From Verrucomicrobiales bacterium (GTDB lineage Bacteria > Verrucomicrobiota > Verrucomicrobiia > Verrucomicrobiales > Akkermansiaceae): DNA of 9,220 nt. A program made the position numbers and the translations under genes. This document shows, piece after piece, positions 1 through 5,990 of this stretch. Position 1 is the first letter of the stretch, and every line of letters starts with the position of its first letter. The DNA lies in NCBI GenBank assembly GCA_003483645.1, contig DMYM01000428.1:1-9220 (forward strand), given 5' to 3'. The notes beneath the pieces are model-generated. The model did not search any database. It was not told where the DNA came from and was given only the letters and a program-made list of their open reading frames with translations.

Positions 1-1
1 C

Positions 2-214
2 GCAGATGACCTCCACTACACCATCAGGGGAAGACGGGTTGAACTCGATCCCACAGAGCAAACGACCGACTGCTCCCAGGCCCGGGCCACTCCACAGTTT
101 GAAATAGACGACGACCGTCCACCCGGAGCCGTTGCTGATCAACTCCGCAGCCAGGGCTTCGATCCCGTCTGGAAAGATTGGGACCGTGAAATCCTTGCGC
201 CTGCCCCGGCCTGA
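2..214 (+). CDS. C-terminal end of an unidentified protein (5' end outside window)
   Basis: An open frame runs from the first complete codon at position 2 to a TGA at 212-214, giving about 70 residues. The frame has no stop and its composition is that of a soluble, acidic-to-mixed protein. Near the end it reads VADQLRSQGFDPVWKDWD, which looks like a folded C-terminal helix and strand, then a short Ala/Pro tail. I do not recognise the family. It ends 16 nt before the thiS ATG on the same strand, so the two genes are probably co-transcribed. It is not the C terminus of ThiG as I know it. The call rests on the open frame and the tight spacing; the function is unknown. Confidence 0.6.
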   Translation, partial: ADDLHYTIRGRRVELDPTEQTTDCSQARATPQFEIDDDRPPGAVADQLRSQGFDPVWKDWDREILAPAPA

Positions 215-230
215 TTCTTTCCCCTCCGAG

Positions 231-431
231 ATGCAGATTATCCTCAACGGCAGGGCGCACACCCTCGAATGCCAGGCCACCGTCGCCGACCTCCTTGAGT
301 CTCTGGACCTCGCACACAAGCCCGTGGTGACAGAACTGGACGGCCAGGCTCTGCCCCGTGGCGATCACAACTCCACCGCCCTCTCCGAGGGAGCCCGGGT
401 GGAAATCATCGTCCTCGCCGCCGGCGGTTAG
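231..431 (+). CDS. thiS: ThiS, sulfur carrier protein for thiamine thiazole synthesis
   Basis: This 66-residue protein has the size and beta-grasp (ubiquitin-like) pattern of ThiS. It opens with a short strand (MQIILNGR), continues with a central VVTELDGQALPR segment that matches the family's typical 'ELNG..LPR' strand, and ends in exactly Gly65-Gly66 before TAG. In the family the C-terminal Gly-Gly is adenylated by ThiF, converted to a thiocarboxylate, and donates sulfur to ThiG for the thiazole ring of thiamine. The ATG at 231 is preferred over an in-frame start at 132, because the latter adds 33 residues unlike ThiS and overlaps the upstream gene. No clear Shine-Dalgarno site is visible. 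No thiG follows: the next gene is convergent, so the partner genes must lie upstream or elsewhere. MoaD-type carriers also end in Gly-Gly, but length and internal motifs favour ThiS. Confidence 0.88.
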   Translation: MQIILNGRAHTLECQATVADLLESLDLAHKPVVTELDGQALPRGDHNSTALSEGARVEIIVLAAGG

Positions 432-495
432 ACCCTCACCACAGGAATTTCTGGTTCCACCTGCAGGTGCTCCCCCATCACGAAATCCGGCATTC
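432..495. other. Convergent intergenic gap, no canonical terminator
   Basis: This 64-nt gap separates the convergent thiS and the minus-strand hypothetical gene. It holds a perfect 12-bp palindrome CACCTGCAGGTG at 458-469 and a weak GGAA/TTCC stem at 444-447/455-458. Neither is followed by a T-tract on either strand, so a factor-independent terminator is not supported. The palindrome could be chance or a protein site. Confidence 0.4.
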
Positions 496-1227
496 TCAAT
501 CCTGGTTCCGCCACTTCTCCACGCCCCCTAACAGGGCCTTCACCGAATCCACCGTTTCGTCCTTCTCCGGGTTCTCCAGGGATTCGGCCAACTCAAGCCA
601 TTCCCGGTGCAGGGAATCATAGTTTGTCAGACCGAGCAGAAACTCCTGCCCGGGGAAAAAGCTCTCTTCTCTCACCTGCTCCTCCGCCTTCACCAACCGT
701 GCCGCCAGTTTCGCCGACCACTCGTAGTTCTGCAGATCCTCCGCCATCAACATCCCTGCCAGCAGGCAGAAGGGATACTCCTGGACCACCCAGCCACTCG
801 GTGCCCGGTAATCCTCCATCTCCTTTGCCAGGGCCGGAAACACATCCAGTAAAATAGATGTCAACCCACGGTCCGCCATCGACCGCGCAGACTGCACCAG
901 AGAGCAGCAGACATAATTGACGATCACCACCGGATCGAGGCCCGGCTCCTTGAGAAGGAACTTCGCCGCCACCGCCCCGCAAAACAATTTGAAGCGTACG
1001 AAACGGCCCTCCTGCGACGGTTGCTCCGGACTCCCCCGCTGGGCCATTCCGAAGACCTCGAACCATTCCGGATCAACCACGTCGGGGATCTCCTTCCGGG
1101 AGCGCACCCCGCTGCACAGATCCACGTAGCTCATGTCGCCCGGGTCCTCGCGACAGAAGGCCCGGAAGTCCTCATCCCTCACTTCGCCACACGCGAACTC
1201 AAAGAGATCATCAAGCCTGGACTTCAC
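496..1227 (-). CDS. Hypothetical protein, 243 aa, mainly helical
   Basis: An uninterrupted minus-strand frame of 243 codons runs from a GTG at 1225-1227 to TGA at 496-498. I do not recognise a family. The sequence is rich in amphipathic helical stretches and acidic residues (for example LDDLFEFACGEV at the N terminus and ELAESLENPEKDE near the C terminus). A central moderately hydrophobic section (about residues 85-150) contains Cys-Cys but no metal-ligand pattern. No signal peptide or convincing membrane segment is seen, so it is probably cytoplasmic. The start is uncertain. No in-frame ATG lies between the upstream stop at 1267-1269 and the GTG, and the nearest GGAGG (about 1251-1256) is some 20 nt away. 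It lies 63 nt downstream of the lipid kinase gene on the same strand and is probably the last gene of that run. The G-rich sense strand matches its neighbours, which argues for a native gene. Confidence 0.7.
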   Translation of the reverse strand: MKSRLDDLFEFACGEVRDEDFRAFCREDPGDMSYVDLCSGVRSRKEIPDVVDPEWFEVFGMAQRGSPEQPSQEGRFVRFKLFCGAVAAKFLLKEPGLDPVVIVNYVCCSLVQSARSMADRGLTSILLDVFPALAKEMEDYRAPSGWVVQEYPFCLLAGMLMAEDLQNYEWSAKLAARLVKAEEQVREESFFPGQEFLLGLTNYDSLHREWLELAESLENPEKDETVDSVKALLGGVEKWRNQD

Positions 1228-1290
1228 TGCATCACGATTCTGGGATATCCCTCCGGAAGGGGAAGGCTAATTTGATCTCCGCCACCACTA

Positions 1291-2244
1291 TCAACTGGCT
1301 CCCGGGGTAAGATTCGCCAGCATCTGCTCCCACCAGTTCTTCCCCCGTTCCTCCGGGGCCAGGACACGCAACTTCTCGGTCATGGCCTTGAACTCCACCC
1401 GTCCGGTCCGGCCCCACAATTCGCCGTCCACCTCCACTGGAACCTCCCGGTCACATTCCACGGCAAGGCCGGAAGTCTGATAATACTCCACCACCTTGCC
1501 ATCCGCCTCGAAGCCTCCCCGCGCCACCGTCCCCAGCGACCTCAGGGCCGCCTTGTAACCAGCTTCCTTATAGACCAGGACATCCAGGAGGTCGTCTGCG
1601 TTGTTCGCCTTTCCGAAAAGTCGTAACTGTCCCCCATAGAGCGCCCCGTTGCCCAGCAGGACACAGGCCCCCTCCACGACATGCCCCTCGTCAAAATGAA
1701 CCTTCATCCGTGGAGGCTTGGATCCCAGCACCTTGACCGCCGAGAGAATATACGCCAGCGGTCCCAGTCGCCGCTTCGCTTCGCTCGTGGTCTCCTCGAT
1801 GACCTGCGCATCGAAGCCCACCCCCGCCATCTGCACGAAGGGCGTACCCTCCATCTCAAAGAGATCCACTTCCTTCACATGCCCCGCATCGATCACCTCC
1901 AGCGCTCCCGCCAGATGCCCGAAGGGAATGTTCAGTTCACGCGCAAAAACATTCATCGTTCCCGTGGGCAGGATTCCCAACACGGTTTCTGAACCGCTCA
2001 ACCCCCCCACCACGGCATTTAGCGTGCCGTCTCCACCCGCCGCCACCACGATAGCCTCTCCCGCCTCGGAAAAACGCTGTGCCAGTTCCGCCGCCTCCTC
2101 CGCGCTGTTGGTGGCATAAATCGCAAATCGCGTCGCATGCTCCATCACGAAGTGCCGCGCCCGCCGCGCCCGCTCACTTCGAGCCCTCGGATTCAGGATC
2201 AGGGGATACCTTGGCACCGTGCTCACGCTCCATATTTCCCACAA
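1291..2244 (-). CDS. YegS/DAGK-family lipid kinase (diacylglycerol kinase catalytic domain)
   Basis: This protein of about 317 aa has the features of the diacylglycerol/sphingosine kinase superfamily. It has an N-terminal strand ending in NPRA (18-21), the nucleotide-binding GGDGT (70-74), the family block GILPTGTMNVFARELNIP (90-107), a GVGFDA motif (141-146) and a C-terminal beta domain with a late EVDGE. The family phosphorylates lipid substrates such as diacylglycerol or phosphatidylglycerol with ATP at the inner membrane face. The exact substrate cannot be read from sequence. The TTG at 2242-2244 is a credible start because AAGGAG (minus strand, 2250-2255) lies 5 nt upstream. A GTG at residue 10 (2215-2217) is an alternative that would begin right at the first beta strand. 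The gene lies 90 nt after maf on the same strand and length is normal for the family. Family assignment is secure; the specific enzyme name is not. Confidence 0.9.
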   Translation of the reverse strand: MWEIWSVSTVPRYPLILNPRARSERARRARHFVMEHATRFAIYATNSAEEAAELAQRFSEAGEAIVVAAGGDGTLNAVVGGLSGSETVLGILPTGTMNVFARELNIPFGHLAGALEVIDAGHVKEVDLFEMEGTPFVQMAGVGFDAQVIEETTSEAKRRLGPLAYILSAVKVLGSKPPRMKVHFDEGHVVEGACVLLGNGALYGGQLRLFGKANNADDLLDVLVYKEAGYKAALRSLGTVARGGFEADGKVVEYYQTSGLAVECDREVPVEVDGELWGRTGRVEFKAMTEKLRVLAPEERGKNWWEQMLANLTPGAS

Positions 2245-2249
2245 TCCCG

Positions 2250-2255
2250 CTCCTT
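2250..2255 (-). promoter_or_regulatory. Shine-Dalgarno site supporting a TTG start
   Basis: On the minus strand AAGGAG is followed by 5 nt and then TTG (2242-2244). This is the best ribosome-binding site near the lipid kinase gene and favours TTG over the downstream GTG at 2215-2217. Confidence 0.6.
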
Positions 2256-2334
2256 AACCAATTCCCAACTTGTCCCCCCGCTCAATTCCCGGACTCGCCA
2301 CCGCGTGGTCAGGACTGAAACTCCCTTCTCACGA

Positions 2335-2910
2335 TCAAGTCCTGCACGGCAGGACCCCGAATCGTTCCAACTCGTCCGCCACCCGCACCATCGGCAAGCC
2401 CACCACGTTGTCACAGGATCCCTCCACCTTATCCACCAGCATCTCCCCGTGCTCCTGGATCGCGTAGGCTCCTGCCTTGTCGATCACGTTGACCCGCTGC
2501 GTGTAGTCCTTGATGACATCTTTCCCGAACCTCTGGAACCGCACCCAGGCCACCTCAAAGAAGACGCACTCCTCCGCCCCGCAACGCACACACACGCCGG
2601 TGCATACTTCGTGCACCCGCCCTGACAACCGCTCCAGCATGCACCCCGCCTCCACGATATCACGCGGTTTCCCCATGACTTCTCCTCCCAACCCCACAAG
2701 CGTGTCGGCTCCTAACACAACAGCCTCGGGATGCTGCAGCGAGACCTCTCTGGCCTTCAATGCGGCATTGGCCACACAAAGTCTCCGAAAGGGATACTTC
2801 CCCGACGGCCACTCCTCCACCTCGGCCGGTTCCACTTTGAATTGGTATCCGGCTTTCGTCAGCAAGTCACTCCGACGCGGAGACCCGGACGCCAGAATGA
2901 ATCGCACCAT
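2335..2910 (-). CDS. maf: Maf-like nucleoside triphosphate pyrophosphatase (dTTP/UTP type)
   Basis: The 191-aa protein shows the Maf/HAM1 fold signatures in order: LASGSPRR (6-13, phosphate-binding loop), GADTLV (67-72, catalytic Asp), GKPRD (80-84), LSGRVHEVCTGV (95-106), DKAGAYAIQ (144-152) and NVVGLPM near the C terminus. Family members hydrolyse non-canonical or modified nucleoside triphosphates to the monophosphate plus pyrophosphate. The DKAGAYAIQ block is typical of the YhdE-like subgroup active on dTTP/UTP, not the YceF-like 7-methyl-GTP subgroup. That specificity is inferred, not shown. The ATG at 2908-2910 is preceded by GAGGAG, which overlaps the stop codon of the upstream gene (gap 7 nt), so translation is probably coupled. 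Length matches the family. Confidence 0.93.
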   Translation of the reverse strand: MVRFILASGSPRRSDLLTKAGYQFKVEPAEVEEWPSGKYPFRRLCVANAALKAREVSLQHPEAVVLGADTLVGLGGEVMGKPRDIVEAGCMLERLSGRVHEVCTGVCVRCGAEECVFFEVAWVRFQRFGKDVIKDYTQRVNVIDKAGAYAIQEHGEMLVDKVEGSCDNVVGLPMVRVADELERFGVLPCRT

Positions 2911-2913
2911 GTG

Positions 2914-2919
2914 CTCCTC
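2914..2919 (-). promoter_or_regulatory. Shine-Dalgarno site of maf overlapping the upstream stop codon
   Basis: On the minus strand TGAGGAG combines the TGA stop of the zinc-ribbon gene (2918-2920) with a GAGGAG ribosome site 3 nt before the maf ATG. This arrangement suggests translational coupling of the two genes. Confidence 0.6.
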
Positions 2920-3439
2920 AACTCGCGGCGATCGCGTAGATCAGAATCAACAGAACCAAGGTCGCCACGCCCACTGACACAATCAGGGTCTTCATCGTGA
3001 TCCCCTTGAGCATGTCTCGCCCACTCACCGCATCCTCCCTGCGTGGATCTGCCTCCACGAACATCCTGCGGACTTCCGCCTCTCCCAACTCCGACCCCGG
3101 TTTCCTGGGATGCACCCCTGACTCATGGTCATTTTCGCCCGACAGCTTCGATTGCACCCCTTCCGTGTTCTTCGACGTCCTCTCCTTCTTCGGGTCTCGA
3201 GGTGGCAGTTCCTCCCCCGCCACAGACAGGCGAACCACTTCCTGCTTGCTCTTCCCGCTCGGCATCATGGGCATGTTGAGACGGTGGAGCGCCACCTGAC
3301 TTCCGCAATCTGGACACGAGCCCCGGGTCGCCGTTCGCGACATCATGAACCAGGTCCCGCACTTCCAACACTTCACGCGTTCAGTGGGATCGGGTTGGGA
3401 CTTCATTTCGCCCATCGGCCGCACACGTATACCCATCAA
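2918..3439 (-). CDS. Zinc-ribbon protein with C-terminal membrane anchor, function unknown
   Basis: The 173-aa frame has two CxxC pairs near the N terminus (C24/C27 and C42/C45, spaced CxxC-x14-CxxC), as in a rubredoxin-like or zinc-ribbon knuckle. A polar, charged low-complexity linker (about 60-140) follows, then a single hydrophobic segment (about 151-171, TLIVSVGVATLVLLILIYAI) that ends three residues before the stop. The layout predicts a cytoplasmic zinc-ribbon head tethered by a tail-anchor-like helix. I do not recognise a named family. The frame opens with TTG at 3437-3439 directly followed by ATG (3434-3436). Further Met codons at residues 9 and 12 are possible starts, and the region before residue 18 is unlikely to be part of the zinc fold. 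It is the first gene of the minus-strand run and lies next to a good promoter, which predicts an almost leaderless transcript if the first ATG is used. Confidence 0.75.
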   Translation of the reverse strand: MMGIRVRPMGEMKSQPDPTERVKCWKCGTWFMMSRTATRGSCPDCGSQVALHRLNMPMMPSGKSKQEVVRLSVAGEELPPRDPKKERTSKNTEGVQSKLSGENDHESGVHPRKPGSELGEAEVRRMFVEADPRREDAVSGRDMLKGITMKTLIVSVGVATLVLLILIYAIAAS

Positions 3440-3443
3440 ATTT

Positions 3444-3472
3444 TTTCTATTTGGTGACTATCAACCTGTCAA
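3444..3472 (-). promoter_or_regulatory. Sigma-70-like promoter for the minus-strand gene run
   Basis: On the minus strand there is a perfect -35 hexamer TTGACA (3467-3472), a 17-nt spacer and a -10 TAGAAA (3444-3449, four of six consensus bases). The predicted start site, about 7 nt further on, falls at or just before the first start codons of the zinc-ribbon gene. Either the mRNA is leaderless or translation begins at an inner Met. This is inferred from sequence only. Confidence 0.6.
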
Positions 3473-3570
3473 CACATGGACCTGCGACTTATTCACAGTT
3501 CATCAACACTCTCTTCACACCGGATGGGACCAACCCCACGGTGGAATCCGTGAACAGTCCGAATCCCGGG

Positions 3571-3597
3571 ATCTTGAGCAAGATTCGCCCATCTTGC
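3571..3597. promoter_or_regulatory. Overlapping, mutually exclusive inverted repeats (ATCTTG half-sites)
   Basis: Three copies of one half-site occur here. ATCTTG (3571-3576) faces CAAGAT (3579-3584), and the extended GCAAGAT (3578-3584) also pairs perfectly with ATCTTGC (3591-3597), a 7-bp stem with a 6-nt loop. The middle arm can pair with only one partner at a time. It may be an operator with three half-sites, or an RNA switch if a transcript begins upstream. No factor is known to me. Confidence 0.4.
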
Positions 3598-3613
3598 CCT
3601 TTCGTATTTTCCC

Positions 3614-3641
3614 TTGCCATTCTTCTCTTTCTGAATACTGT
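3614..3641 (+). promoter_or_regulatory. Predicted imuA promoter
   Basis: TTGCCA (3614-3619, five of six -35 consensus bases) is separated by 16 nt from TACTGT (3636-3641), a weak -10 that shares bases with the LexA box. Initiation would fall about 3-5 nt before the imuA ATG, giving an essentially leaderless transcript. The overlap of -10 and operator is a common layout for SOS genes. This is an inference from spacing and position. Confidence 0.45.
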
Positions 3642-3652
3642 TCATTAGAACA
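3639..3652. promoter_or_regulatory. LexA operator (verrucomicrobial SOS box TGTTC-N4-GAACA)
   Basis: The sequence TGTTC-ATTA-GAACA is a perfect match to the 14-bp palindrome reported as the LexA-binding motif of Verrucomicrobium spinosum and its phylum. It overlaps the predicted -10 element and its last base is the A of the imuA ATG. LexA bound here would block transcription of imuA-imuB-dnaE2 until RecA-stimulated LexA cleavage after DNA damage. The palindrome and its position are seen directly; LexA binding is inferred. No second perfect copy was found in the window. Confidence 0.85.
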
Positions 3653-4341
3653 TGACAGAGCAGAGCCCTGCTGCCATTCGAAGCCAGAAGTCCACCCTCC
3701 CGGCTCTACGCCAGCAATTGCGGGAAAAATTCCCCGAAGCACACCGGGAGAGTGACTCCCCCCCTCCGGTTTCTTCCTCCCCCCACCTCCCCGCCTTCCC
3801 CGCCGGAGCCCTTTCCGAACTCACCCCTGTTCACCCCGCTTCCGGTCTCTCCCTCATTCTTGCCGAACTTCTGCAAGGAGATCGCCAAGAATCACCTCTT
3901 TCAACCACTGCCCCCCATCTCCCGCCTGCTGGCAGAAAGCTCCTCGCCCTCATCGATGGCCGGGACTCCTTTGATCCTGCTTCCTACAGCGCGGACTCCT
4001 GTTCCCGCCTGCTCTGGATTCGTTGTCGGGATGGCGATGAGTCCCTGCGCTGCTGCGATCTCCTTCTGCACGACGGCAGCCTTCCGCTGCTCATCCTCGA
4101 TCTTCTCCTCAACCCTCTCGAGGAACTTCGCCGCATCCCCAGTTCGTCCTGGTACCGCCTCCGCAATCTCGCCAGGCAGTCCGGGGCATCCCTTCTGATC
4201 TTTACTCCCAGGCATCTCATCCCCTGCGCCACCCTTCACCTCACCTTCAACTCCATCTTCACTCTCGCTGATCTCGAACGCGATCGGGATGAACTGAAAC
4301 CCGTCTGTGATCGGGAAGAGATTGCTGTTCGGAGCTCCTGA
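3652..4341 (+). CDS. imuA: ImuA-like RecA-fold protein of the SOS mutasome
   Basis: This 229-aa protein opens the cassette. After an N-terminal helix (LPALRQQLREKFP, about 16-28) and a Pro/Ser-rich linker, it follows the RecA/SulA-like pattern. It has a GALSEL strand (52-57), then PASGLSLILAELL (62-74) where RecA has its Walker A loop. It continues with LIDGRDSFDPASY (100-112), which mirrors RecA's 'IDAEHALDP' segment, LLWIRCRD (120-127), and a hydrophobic Walker-B-like LPLLILDLL (144-152). The Walker A lysine is replaced (Gly65-Leu66-Ser67), so canonical ATP binding is not expected. ImuA-type proteins interact with ImuB and DnaE2 and are needed for damage-induced mutagenesis. The ATG at 3652 overlaps the LexA box, and the conserved helix begins soon after it, so no later start is attractive. 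Divergence from the best-known ImuA proteins is high; context carries part of the assignment. Confidence 0.82.
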   Translation: MTEQSPAAIRSQKSTLPALRQQLREKFPEAHRESDSPPPVSSSPHLPAFPAGALSELTPVHPASGLSLILAELLQGDRQESPLSTTAPHLPPAGRKLLALIDGRDSFDPASYSADSCSRLLWIRCRDGDESLRCCDLLLHDGSLPLLILDLLLNPLEELRRIPSSSWYRLRNLARQSGASLLIFTPRHLIPCATLHLTFNSIFTLADLERDRDELKPVCDREEIAVRSS

Positions 4342-5986
4342 GGGAAATCGACGACCAAGGAAACTTTTCCCAACCTTCCGACTCCACTTGTACTCCTCCC
4401 TTCACATTCCCTCCTTTCCTCTCTCTGTCCTCCTCCGTGACAGCCCCGGGACTACCGCCGAACCGGCAGCCCTTGTCAGCTCGGTGACTGATCCTTCTTC
4501 CGGAACTTCCTCCACCCGTGCAACACCTCTTCTTCTCGCCGTCAACACTGCCGCCACCCATCACCGCATTGCCCCCGGTCTCACCGTCACCCGTGCTCTC
4601 GCACGCTGTCCACAACTCATTCTTCTCGCCCCTGATCCTTCCATCGAACGCCTCCATCAGGACGCCTTCCGGGAATACGTCTCTTCTCTCGGCCCCGATT
4701 TTGAAGAGACCGCCCCGGGCACCTTTCTGCTCGATCTCCTCTCCCTTCCCCACGCCCTCACCTCCCCCCTCGACTGGACCGAACAAGCCCTCCGCAAGGC
4801 CACTCCACTTCGTCTTCCTCTCCATCTCGCCATCGCTCCCACTCCAGATCTTACCCTCCTCGCCGGGCGCAGCCGTGCCCTGCGTTCCTCTCTCACCTTC
4901 CATCCGGAACCGGTGTTCAACAGTGTGCCGCATTCCGTTTTCAGTATTCAGGCCATTGCCGACCTGCCTGTCTCTTCTCTGCAAACTGACCACGGCAAAC
5001 TGACCACGGACCCGGAACTCCTTCATCTCTGGGGCATCGGTACCCTGGGAGCCCTCGCCGCCCTTCCACGCCAGGGACTCGCAGAACGACTCGGCCCCGG
5101 GGCAACCCGCCTCCACGACATTCTGCACGGCAAATACCACCGTCTCCTCAACCTGCACCGCCCACCACAACAATTCACCATCACCCGCGAACTTGAACAC
5201 CCCCTCGAGACCCTCGAACCGCTCCTCTTCGTCCTACGCCGCGGTCTCGACACCCTCTGCTCCCGCCTTCGTTCCTCCCAGCGCGCCGCCATCTCGACCA
5301 AACTCACCCTCACCTTCGCCGACGGCAACCTGCACTTGCGCGAACTGCGCCTACCCGAACCCACCTGCACCCCCTCCACTCTCCTTCGTCTTCTCCACAC
5401 CCACCTGGACACCGTCCGCGCTCCCGCTCCCGTCGTGACCTGGTCCCTCCTCCTCACTCCCACCTTGCCCGGCGAAGCTCAACACCACCTCTTCGATCGC
5501 TCCCTGCGAGACCCTCACAGGTTCGCCGATACCCTCGCACGCCTGGAAGCCCTTCTCGGCCCTGGTCGACTCGGCACTCCCCGCTCCATCAACACTCATA
5601 AGCCGGATTCGTTCCAAATGGAAGACACCTTGTGCAGTCGGACATCCAGGATCGCGGGTAAAAAAACCCGGGAGGAACAACTTCCAATCTTTGACCGCGA
5701 CAGCATCCCGACGGCCCTGCCGCTGAAACGCTGTCGCCCCGCCCTTCCTGTTCATGTTGCCTGCGAACCCGGCGACCGCTTCCCCCGTCCCCTCGCCCTC
5801 CTGACCGGACCACACCGTGGTTCCATTGCAGCTGTTCACGGTCCCTTTCCTCTCTCGGGCCACTGGTGGAATCCCACCGAACGCTGGCAACGTATCGAAT
5901 GGGATCTTCAGCTCGCCAATCAGACCCTCCTCCGTCTCGCCTGCCAGCCTCCCGGAGACTGGTTCCTTGAGGGCATCTACGAATGA
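4307..5986 (+). CDS. imuB: ImuB, catalytically inactive Y-family-like polymerase, clamp-binding hub
   Basis: The frame encodes up to 559 aa. The conserved N-terminal strand of ImuB/Y-family palms is seen as LYSSLHIPSFPLSVLLR (28-44). The acidic DxD of active Y-polymerases is absent there, and PGTFLLDL (137-144) replaces the second catalytic 'S-x-D-E' site, so it is probably not a polymerase. A helix-hairpin-helix-like stretch LWGIGTLGALAALPRQGL (241-258) and a little-finger region follow. LGPGRLGTPRSINTHKPDSF (417-436) and WFLEGIY (552-558) are ImuB hallmarks. QLPIF (458-462) matches the beta-clamp pentapeptide, fitting ImuB's role in bringing DnaE2 to the sliding clamp. The start is unclear. 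GTG at 4307 would overlap imuA by 35 nt and add about 27 non-conserved residues. TTG at 4388-4390 lies just before the conserved strand. Neither has a good ribosome site. Two 7-nt-period repeats lie in the middle (4938-4951, 4982-5009). Confidence 0.9.
   Translation: MIGKRLLFGAPEGNRRPRKLFPTFRLHLYSSLHIPSFPLSVLLRDSPGTTAEPAALVSSVTDPSSGTSSTRATPLLLAVNTAATHHRIAPGLTVTRALARCPQLILLAPDPSIERLHQDAFREYVSSLGPDFEETAPGTFLLDLLSLPHALTSPLDWTEQALRKATPLRLPLHLAIAPTPDLTLLAGRSRALRSSLTFHPEPVFNSVPHSVFSIQAIADLPVSSLQTDHGKLTTDPELLHLWGIGTLGALAALPRQGLAERLGPGATRLHDILHGKYHRLLNLHRPPQQFTITRELEHPLETLEPLLFVLRRGLDTLCSRLRSSQRAAISTKLTLTFADGNLHLRELRLPEPTCTPSTLLRLLHTHLDTVRAPAPVVTWSLLLTPTLPGEAQHHLFDRSLRDPHRFADTLARLEALLGPGRLGTPRSINTHKPDSFQMEDTLCSRTSRIAGKKTREEQLPIFDRDSIPTALPLKRCRPALPVHVACEPGDRFPRPLALLTGPHRGSIAAVHGPFPLSGHWWNPTERWQRIEWDLQLANQTLLRLACQPPGDWFLEGIYE
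4938..4951 (+). repeat. Two-unit heptamer repeat inside imuB (TTTTCAG/TATTCAG)
   Basis: TTTTCAG (4938-4944) is followed directly by TATTCAG (4945-4951), 6 of 7 bases identical. It lies in the segment that joins the palm/fingers to the helix-hairpin-helix region (about residues 210-215). It resembles short 'TTTCAG' filler repeats that I recall from other bacterial genomes, but two units alone could be chance. Confidence 0.4.
4982..5009 (+). repeat. Perfect 14-bp tandem duplication inside imuB
   Basis: CAAACTGACCACGG occurs twice back to back (4982-4995, 4996-5009). It encodes the LQTDHGKLTTDP stretch just before the DPELLHLWGIGTLG helix-hairpin-helix block, where homologues as I recall them have a shorter linker. 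Fourteen is not a multiple of three, so one copy gained or lost would shift the frame. Confidence 0.85.
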
Positions 5987-5990
5987 AGCC

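Noticed and set aside
132..230. N-terminal extension of thiS from an in-frame ATG at 132
   Set aside because: The extra 33 residues are not ThiS-like and would overlap the preceding gene; 66 residues from 231 is the normal family size.
458..469. CACCTGCAGGTG palindrome as a transcription terminator
   Set aside because: There is no loop sequence of useful size and no T-tract on either side.
3489..3497. TTATTCACA, a match to the DnaA box consensus
   Set aside because: Only one copy is present, with no cluster, AT-rich unwinding element or dnaA/dnaN neighbour. A single 9-mer is expected by chance.
3451..3648. 65-codon plus-strand frame with a hydrophobic tail, ending 3 nt before imuA
   Set aside because: It begins with GTG without a ribosome site, spans the promoter and LexA box, and has no recognisable content. 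It is most likely a chance frame in the intergenic region.
4259..5200. 313-codon minus-strand open frame, and similar ones at 5351-6055 and 5589-6350
   Set aside because: They are antisense to imuA, imuB and dnaE2, which are supported by family motifs. The low-complexity Gly/Glu/Arg composition reflects strand skew.
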